Of a stretch of DNA of 64,000 nucleotides, positions 60,622 to 64,000 are shown piece after piece. The stretch's first letter is position 1; every line of letters begins with the position of its first letter. Source of the stretch: Bacteroides sp. (GTDB taxonomy: Bacteria; Bacillota; Clostridia; Oscillospirales; Acutalibacteraceae); assembly GCA_023665085.1 (NCBI GenBank), contig JAMPEQ010000003.1, positions 1 to 64,000 on the forward strand, in the 5' to 3' direction. A program made the translations under genes and the position numbers. The notes below the pieces were generated by a model. It was given only the letters and a program-made list of their open reading frames with translations. It searched no databases and was not told the DNA's origin.

Positions 60622-62547
60622 TTATTTATTTGCTTTTTTATTTGGTTTTTTAGAATCGGATTTTTTGTTGTCTGATTTTTCAAGATAAATTGCCGATAAT
60701 CCGTTCAGTTTCAATCCGATACTCTGCTCATATGAGTGCATTGCAATCGGCTTTGCCTTGTAAGTGCCGGAAAGGCGTGGCTTTTCACCGCCGTATTTTG
60801 CTAATGATGTGTCAAGAACAACTTTGTATGTGCAGTTTTCAGGTACACCGATTCTGTATTCTTCAAAATTATTAGGTGTAAAATTAAATACTGCAATAAT
60901 TTCTTTTCCTTTTTTATCTATTCTTCTGAAAGCTATAACTGAATTTGCATTATCTTCGCTTGAAATCCACTGAAAGCCTTCCCAGCTGTAGTCTATTTCC
61001 CACAATGCCGGATTAGATTTGTAAAATTTGTTAAGCTCTTTTGTAAAGCCCTGAAGCTTTTTGTGCTTTTCATAATCAAGCAATAACCAGTCAAGCCCTT
61101 GTTTATAGTTCCATTCAATAAACTGGCCGAACTCACTGCCCATAAATAACAGCTTTTTGCCGGGATGTGCAAACATGTATGCGAGAAATAAGCGTATTCC
61201 GCTGAATTTCATATCATAATCCCCGGGCATCTTATTAATAAGACTTGCTTTGCCGTGAACAACCTCATCATGACTTATAGGAAGAACAAAATTTTCGCTG
61301 AAAGCATAGAAAAAACTGAAAGTAATGCAGTTATGATTGCCTTTTCTGAATAACGGATCCATAGAAGTGTAGCGAAGCATATCGTTCATCCAGCCCATAT
61401 TCCATTTGAAATTGAATCCGAGGCCGCCGATATCAGTCGGCATTGTAATCATAGGCCATGCTGTTGACTCTTCGGCAATCATCATTACCTCAGGGTGTTC
61501 TTTGAACATAGCACAGTTCAGTTCCTTGAAAAATTCTACAGCTTCAAGATTTTCTCTGCCGCCGTTTGTGTTTGGAACCCATTCGCCTGCTTCTCTTCCG
61601 TAATCAAGATAAAGCATAGAAGCTACGGCATCAACTCGAATTCCGTCAAAATGAAATTTGTCTACCCAGTACATTGCTGATGAAATAAGAAATGATTTTA
61701 CCTCATTTTTACTGTAGTCAAATACTCGTGTACCCCATTCCTTATGCTCGCCTTTTCTTAAATCAGAGTATTCATAGGTGCATTCTCCGTCAAATTCATA
61801 TAATCCGTGTGCATCCTTTGGAAAATGAGCAGGTACCCAGTCAAGTATAACACCTATATCAGCCTTGTGGCATGTGTCAATAAAGTACATCAGGTCTTCA
61901 GGAGTTCCGTATCTTGAAGTCGGAGCAAAATAACCTGTTACCTGATATCCCCATGAACCGTCAAACGGAAACTCCATGATAGGCAGCATCTCAATGTGCG
62001 TATATCCCATTTCCTTAACATAAGGAACAAGCTCTTCAGCCATTTGTCTGTAAGAAAGAAAATCACCGTTTTCATGCTGTTTCCATGATCCGAAATGAAC
62101 TTCATAAATATTAACGGGTTTTTCAAGAATATTTCCTTGTTTGTTTTTATCCACCCATTTTTTATCGTTCCATTTATATGACGGATTTACATAAATTTTT
62201 GATGCAGTACCTGGTCTTGTTTCTGCATGAAAGGCATATGGATCAGCCTTTACAATTGTTTTTCCGGTTCTTCCTGTAATTGAATATTTGTAGCAGTTGT
62301 ATATATTTATGTTATCAATCTCTGCTTCCCAGATTCCAGGTGAAATAACATTCATTTTATTTTCTTCGGCATTCCAGTTGTTAAAGTCGCCTATAACTGA
62401 AACAGCCTGTGCATGAGGTGCCCAGACTCTGAATACAAATCTGTTACCATCTATTCTATGACAACCGAAGAATTCATATGCTTTATAATTCTTGCCGCTG
62501 TGAAAAAGATAAAGCGGAAATTTATATTCCTCTTTTATTTTTGGCAT
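60622..62547 (-). CDS. glgB: 1,4-alpha-glucan branching enzyme
   Basis: GH13 enzyme that makes alpha-1,6 branches; 641 residues. An N-terminal CBM48 (FRVWAPHAQAVSVIGDFNNWN) precedes the barrel with DWVPAHFPKDAHGL, the nucleophile in FDGIRVDAVASMLYLDYGR, the acid in MMIAEESTAWP and PISHDEVVHGK. A C-terminal all-beta domain and a Lys-rich tail follow. The frame is open to 62643, but GGAGATGAT selects ATG 62547. First gene of the glycogen operon. Confidence 0.96.
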   Translation of the reverse strand: MPKIKEEYKFPLYLFHSGKNYKAYEFFGCHRIDGNRFVFRVWAPHAQAVSVIGDFNNWNAEENKMNVISPGIWEAEIDNINIYNCYKYSITGRTGKTIVKADPYAFHAETRPGTASKIYVNPSYKWNDKKWVDKNKQGNILEKPVNIYEVHFGSWKQHENGDFLSYRQMAEELVPYVKEMGYTHIEMLPIMEFPFDGSWGYQVTGYFAPTSRYGTPEDLMYFIDTCHKADIGVILDWVPAHFPKDAHGLYEFDGECTYEYSDLRKGEHKEWGTRVFDYSKNEVKSFLISSAMYWVDKFHFDGIRVDAVASMLYLDYGREAGEWVPNTNGGRENLEAVEFFKELNCAMFKEHPEVMMIAEESTAWPMITMPTDIGGLGFNFKWNMGWMNDMLRYTSMDPLFRKGNHNCITFSFFYAFSENFVLPISHDEVVHGKASLINKMPGDYDMKFSGIRLFLAYMFAHPGKKLLFMGSEFGQFIEWNYKQGLDWLLLDYEKHKKLQGFTKELNKFYKSNPALWEIDYSWEGFQWISSEDNANSVIAFRRIDKKGKEIIAVFNFTPNNFEEYRIGVPENCTYKVVLDTSLAKYGGEKPRLSGTYKAKPIAMHSYEQSIGLKLNGLSAIYLEKSDNKKSDSKKPNKKANK

Positions 62548-62633
62548 TATATCATCTCCTCGTGTGAGTATAAAAATACTCTTTTTAATCATTTGAAGTC
62601 TGATTTTTACGGAATATTTTTCTATACAACAAC

Positions 62634-62662
62634 ATAATAACATTATTAGAGATAATAATCAA
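62634..62662 (-). promoter_or_regulatory. Glycogen operon promoter
   Basis: Minus strand TTGATT, 17-bp spacer, TATTAT, about 90 nt upstream of glgB. Confidence 0.65.
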
Positions 62663-62761
62663 GGCATTTTTGTTTAGTTTGTTACAAAATATAGATAAAA
62701 ATTCTTAAATTATGTGTATTTTGCCGCAATTGTGCAATATAAAAATATCATATATTTAGTA

Positions 62762-62791
62762 TTGAACATTTTGCATGTCTTATGATATAAT
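62762..62791 (+). promoter_or_regulatory. Promoter for the ANTAR regulator
   Basis: TTGAAC, 18-bp spacer, TATAAT, divergent from the glycogen promoter. The 300-bp gap between glgB and this gene holds only these two promoters and AT-rich leader. Confidence 0.75.
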
Positions 62792-62847
62792 AGGTATAAC
62801 CTGAGAGAGCGGAAAATAGTATGGAATAGCAGAAAGATAGCAAAAAT

Positions 62848-63366
62848 ATGAAAGAAATAATTATAGCATACCCTGTAAAAGATGTTGCCTTACAGCTCCG
62901 TTCCATGATTGAGAATGAAGGTTATCATGTTTCGTATATATGTGCCTGCGGTGCTACTGTTTTGAATATTGCCCAAAGAATGAATGAAGGTGTTATTGTG
63001 TGTGCCTCTATTCTGAGTGATATGGGTGCAGGCGTTCTGGCTGAAAATTTGCCTGTTGGCTTTGATGTTGTTGCATTGTCAAAAAACGGTGTTGAAAGCT
63101 ATATGGGAAATCTTATCAGTCTTCCTCTTCCTGTAAACAGGTCAGAGTTTCTAAACACAATTGCAATCCTTGTTAGCTCACGCTCAGGCTTTACAAGGCG
63201 AAAAGATAACGAAAATGAAATTATCTCAGATGCAAAGACAATTTTGATGAATAATAATGATATAACAGAAATGCAGGCACACAAGTATCTGCAAAAGGAA
63301 AGTATGAAAAGCGGTAAAAAAATGGTTGAGCTTGCAAAAGAAATTATAAATGACTTTAGGCAATAA
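62848..63366 (+). CDS. ANTAR-domain response regulator
   Basis: 172 residues. A receiver-like N-terminus (IIIAYPVKDVALQLRSMIENEGYHV) lacks the usual phospho-Asp context: the central strand reads GVIVCASILSD. The C-terminal ANTAR RNA-binding domain follows (AKTILMNNNDITEMQAHKYLQKESMKSGKKMVELAKEII, about 127-165). ANTAR proteins prevent termination by binding paired hexaloop hairpins in leader RNAs. Its RNA targets are not evident nearby. The ribosome site is weak. Confidence 0.85.
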   Translation: MKEIIIAYPVKDVALQLRSMIENEGYHVSYICACGATVLNIAQRMNEGVIVCASILSDMGAGVLAENLPVGFDVVALSKNGVESYMGNLISLPLPVNRSEFLNTIAILVSSRSGFTRRKDNENEIISDAKTILMNNNDITEMQAHKYLQKESMKSGKKMVELAKEIINDFRQ

Positions 63367-63513
63367 ATTGTAATCCAAACGTGTCTAAACGGTAATTAAA
63401 AACGAACAGAACACCATTTGCATACTTCACAGCATTATTAAATATTTTGTCTGCGGATATTTCAGGTATAATGTTGAAAAAGAAGACTTAATTTATTACG
63501 AGGGTGAAACGAT

Positions 63514-64000
63514 ATGAAATTTACCAAAATGCACGGCTGCGGTAATGATTATATTTATATTGACGGTTTCAAAGAAACAGTTGCTGATGAAAGTGCTGCA
63601 GCAATAAAGCTTTCAGACAGGCATTTCAGCATAGGCGGTGACGGTCTAATTATCATAAAAAAAGGTACAAAAGCCGATTTTGAAATGGTTATGTATAATG
63701 CTGACGGCTCGCGTGGTGCAATGTGCGGCAATGGTATTCGATGTGTTGCAAAATATGTATATGATCATGGTCATACAGATAAATCCTGCTTTTCCATTGA
63801 GTCAATGGGTGCAGTAAAATATATTGATGTTTCAGTTGAAAACGGCAAGGCAGTATCAGCAAAGGTTGATATGGGAAAACCTGCTTTAAAAGCAGCTGAT
63901 ATTCCTGTTGTCAGTAAAGATGACAAGGCTATTATGCAAAATGTAAATATAGACGGCAGAGAATTTAAAATGACATGTGTGTCAATGGGCAATCCTCATG
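63514..64000 (+). CDS. dapF: Diaminopimelate epimerase (partial)
   Basis: Converts LL- to meso-diaminopimelate for lysine and cell-wall synthesis. MKFTKMHGCGNDYIYID is the family start, and the first catalytic cysteine lies in YNADGSRGAMCGNGIRC (about residue 75). The gene runs off the window at VSMGNPH, so the second cysteine motif is not seen. GAGGGTG lies 7 nt before the ATG. Confidence 0.95.
   Translation, partial: MKFTKMHGCGNDYIYIDGFKETVADESAAAIKLSDRHFSIGGDGLIIIKKGTKADFEMVMYNADGSRGAMCGNGIRCVAKYVYDHGHTDKSCFSIESMGAVKYIDVSVENGKAVSAKVDMGKPALKAADIPVVSKDDKAIMQNVNIDGREFKMTCVSMGNPH

Overview
The window is chromosomal DNA of a low-GC Gram-positive anaerobe, most likely a gut Clostridia of the Ruminococcus/Oscillospiraceae type. 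The reasons are the AT-rich base use, Firmicutes gene orders (rpmG-secE-nusG-rplKA-rplJL, ctsR-mcsA-mcsB-clpC), strong AGGAGG ribosome sites, a GlgC/GlgD pair for glycogen synthesis, and secreted proteins of ruminococcal style. The species is inferred, not read directly.

Layout. 1-1.75 kb: the end of a mobile element with a TnpX-type serine recombinase, abutting a cytidylate-kinase-like gene. 2.4-5.9 kb: trmB and two flavoprotein genes on the minus strand. 5.9-9.9 kb: translation and transcription genes rpmG, secE, nusG, L11, L1, then L10-L7/L12 behind a leader with an attenuator. 9.9-15.4 kb: a PadR/DUF2812 pair, a secreted GH25 lysozyme-like protein, an ECF sigma factor with its anti-sigma-like membrane protein, and an XRE regulator with a membrane anchor. 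15.4-20.1 kb: the CtsR heat-shock operon, whose McsB has lost most catalytic residues of the protein arginine kinase. 20.2-26.8 kb: a phosphodiesterase, three unknown small proteins, two M16 peptidase-like proteins, lgt, folD, a CinA-type amidase and a PspC protein.

26.866-49.308 kb is one integrated element of about 22.4 kb that split a tRNA-Thr(CGT) gene. The 5' half is at 26835 and the 3' half at 49309, joined by a 17-bp direct repeat. A second, intact tRNA-Thr(CGT) lies just inside the left end and would replace the broken one. The element has a Tn916-like integrase, an excisionase, a MobP-type relaxase and its ribbon-helix-helix partner. It also has two pseudogenes with single nonsense mutations, an IS3-family insertion sequence and a second tyrosine recombinase. 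Its cargo looks like antiviral defence: a predicted coiled-coil/PD-(D/E)xK nuclease (27.2 kb), a 1389-residue Avs-like STAND NTPase (35.0 kb), and a compact four-gene operon (41.2-48.3 kb). That operon encodes a two-helix membrane protein, an unknown two-domain protein, a dynamin-like GTPase and a HerA-type ATPase; I do not recognise it as a named system.

49.4-55.1 kb, just right of the element: an AgrA/AgrC-like LytTR regulator and GHKL kinase, a LytTR-type direct-repeat site, and a downstream group of secreted subtilisin-like protease, 41-residue peptide and Thr-rich lipoprotein. This is a plausible peptide-sensing circuit. Two 165-bp, about 91% identical, inverted copies of a palindromic noncoding repeat sit at 41.0 and 51.4 kb. 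55.3-62.5 kb: a membrane-anchored esterase and the glycogen operon glgB-glgC-glgD-glgA on the minus strand. The window closes with an ANTAR regulator and the 5' part of dapF.
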